Positions 6,253-6,705 of a stretch of 6,705 bases of DNA are shown here, one piece after another. The stretch lies in the NCBI GenBank assembly GCA_052145775.1, contig JBKQNY010000080.1, positions 1 to 6,705 on the forward strand. The letters are read 5' to 3'. A program made the position numbers and the translations under genes. Each line of letters opens with the position of its first letter. The first letter of the stretch is position 1. The notes under the pieces are model-generated. The model was not told the origin of the DNA and made no database searches. It saw nothing but the letters and a program-made list of their open reading frames with translations. Origin of the DNA: CAVYPR01 sp052145775. Lineage in GTDB: Bacteria > Actinomycetota > Acidimicrobiia > Acidimicrobiales > RAAP-2.

Positions 6253-6281
6253 GGGACAACACGGTTACCGGTGGGTAACAT
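6253..6281 (+). promoter_or_regulatory. Candidate sigma-A promoter of the thiolase gene
   Basis: A -35-like GGGACA (6253-6258; four of six to TTGACA) and a -10-like TAACAT (6276-6281; four of six to TATAAT) are separated by exactly 17 bases. Transcription would begin near 6288, leaving a leader of about 93 bases before the ATG at 6381. The spacer holds a perfect inverted repeat, listed separately. Each box is weak, so the spacing and the AT-richer context carry the call. Confidence 0.4.
6264..6279. promoter_or_regulatory. Inverted repeat GTTACC-N4-GGTAAC in the thiolase promoter spacer, operator candidate
   Basis: Two perfect 6-base arms are separated by GGTG and lie between the candidate -35 and -10 boxes, overlapping the latter. 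It is not a KstR site: the AAC/GTT spacing and order differ. A dimeric repressor of the TetR, GntR or MarR type would suit such a 16-base symmetrical site, but I cannot name one. The arms are AT-containing, which makes chance somewhat less likely than for the many GC palindromes here. Confidence 0.45.
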
Positions 6282-6380
6282 ACAGTGGGCGCCGCTCGGC
6301 CGAGCCCTGGGAAGCGACCCACCGGACGCTACCCGCCGTGCGCGCCACGTCGCCCACCAACAGACCTGTGAGGAGCCACC

Positions 6381-6705
6381 ATGCCTGAAGCCGTCATCGT
6401 CGCTACCGGCCGAACCCCGATCGGCCGGGCCAACAAAGGATCGCTCGTGGACTGCCGGCCCGACGACCTGACCGCCCACGTTGTGAAGGTCGTCCTCGAC
6501 AAGGTGCCCCAGCTGCCGCCCCACTCGGTGGAGGACCTGATCCTGGGCTGCGCCCAGCCGGCCGGCGAGTCCGGCTACAACCTGGCCAGGGTGGTGGCCG
6601 TGCTCTCGGGTCTCGACGACGTCCCAGGGGTCACCGTCAACCGCTACTGCTCCTCGTCACTGCAGGCCATCCGCATGGCGGCACACGCCATCAAGGCCGG
6701 CGAGG
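6381..6705 (+). CDS. Thiolase (acetyl-CoA C-acyltransferase family), N-terminal fragment (cut by window edge)
   Basis: From the ATG at 6381, with GTGAGGAG seven to eleven bases upstream, 108 residues are readable before the edge. The start MPEAVIVATGRTPIGRANKGSL is the standard thiolase opening (beta strand, then the R-TPIG loop). LILGCAQPAGESGYNLARV (53-71) and VTVNRYCSSSLQAIRMAAHAIKAGE (84 onward) complete the N-terminal catalytic domain up to the nucleophilic Cys90. That Cys takes up the acyl group when 3-ketoacyl-CoA is split by CoA. The His and second Cys of the active site lie beyond the window. From memory the sequence looks closer to mycobacterial FadA3-type acetyl-CoA acetyltransferases than to the steroid thiolase FadA5. 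Its link to sterol side-chain breakdown therefore rests on position beside the FadE26/FadE27 genes, and it may instead serve general beta-oxidation. It is transcribed divergently from the dehydrogenase operon. Confidence 0.93.
   Translation, partial: MPEAVIVATGRTPIGRANKGSLVDCRPDDLTAHVVKVVLDKVPQLPPHSVEDLILGCAQPAGESGYNLARVVAVLSGLDDVPGVTVNRYCSSSLQAIRMAAHAIKAGE

Noticed and set aside
6256..6269. Possible fourth KstR site near the thiolase promoter
   Set aside because: AAC (6258-6260) and GTT (6264-6266) are three bases apart rather than two and the outer bases do not fit, so the symmetrical GTTACC repeat is the better description.
4736..6388. 550-codon open frame on the plus strand, antisense to the two dehydrogenase genes
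   Set aside because: The minus strand encodes two clear acyl-CoA dehydrogenases here. High-GC codon bias leaves the antisense frame open, and its translation shows no recognisable domain.
6240..6524. 94-codon minus-strand frame over the thiolase start
   Set aside because: It crosses the promoter region and is antisense to a clear thiolase, with no ribosome site or recognisable product.
1..6705. Mobile elements, tRNA or rRNA genes, CRISPR arrays, defence genes
   Set aside because: No terminal repeats, transposase, regular direct repeats or tRNA-like cloverleaf was seen, and the coding sequence is explained by catabolic enzymes.

Overview
The window is strongly GC-rich, densely packed and codes with GTG as well as ATG starts. 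Together with two F420-type luciferase-like oxidoreductases and mycobacterial-style FadE proteins, this points to a steroid- or branched-lipid-degrading actinobacterium. Mycobacteria, rhodococci and Acidimicrobiia-like lineages all fit; the sequence alone does not settle the genus. I see no RNA genes, insertion sequences, CRISPR arrays or phage genes.

Layout. (1) Positions 1-200, minus strand: the N-terminal part of an acyl-CoA dehydrogenase that runs off the left edge. (2) Positions 201-395: a divergent promoter region with two near-consensus KstR-type operators (264-277 and 323-336), one overlapping the likely transcription start of the rightward operon. (3) Positions 396-3599, plus strand: a three-gene operon of a CYP125/CYP124-like cytochrome P450 and two different LLM-class F420-dependent oxidoreductases, the second closely resembling Mycobacterium tuberculosis Rv3520c. 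(4) Positions 3600-3750: a convergent gap holding a small GC palindrome. (5) Positions 3751-6118, minus strand: a two-gene operon of acyl-CoA dehydrogenases resembling FadE26 (ChsE4, upstream) and FadE27 (ChsE5, downstream). (6) Positions 6119-6380: a second divergent control region with a perfect KstR-type palindrome (6161-6174) near the dehydrogenase operon. It also holds a different inverted repeat placed exactly between candidate -35 and -10 boxes of the rightward gene. (7) Positions 6381-6705, plus strand: the N-terminal 108 residues of a thiolase, cut by the right edge.

Read together, the genes fit degradation of a sterol side chain or similar branched acyl chain. The P450 would oxidise a terminal methyl group, the FadE26/FadE27-like pair would dehydrogenate the resulting CoA thioester at the alpha-beta position, and the thiolase would cleave the beta-keto product. 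The F420 enzymes are KstR-regulon companions in mycobacteria (from memory) whose reaction is not established. The three KstR-like sites link the operons into one probable regulon.

I do not see an undescribed system. The points most worth a second look are the operator arrangement, the unidentified palindrome at the thiolase promoter, and the conserved P450-F420 oxidoreductase operon.
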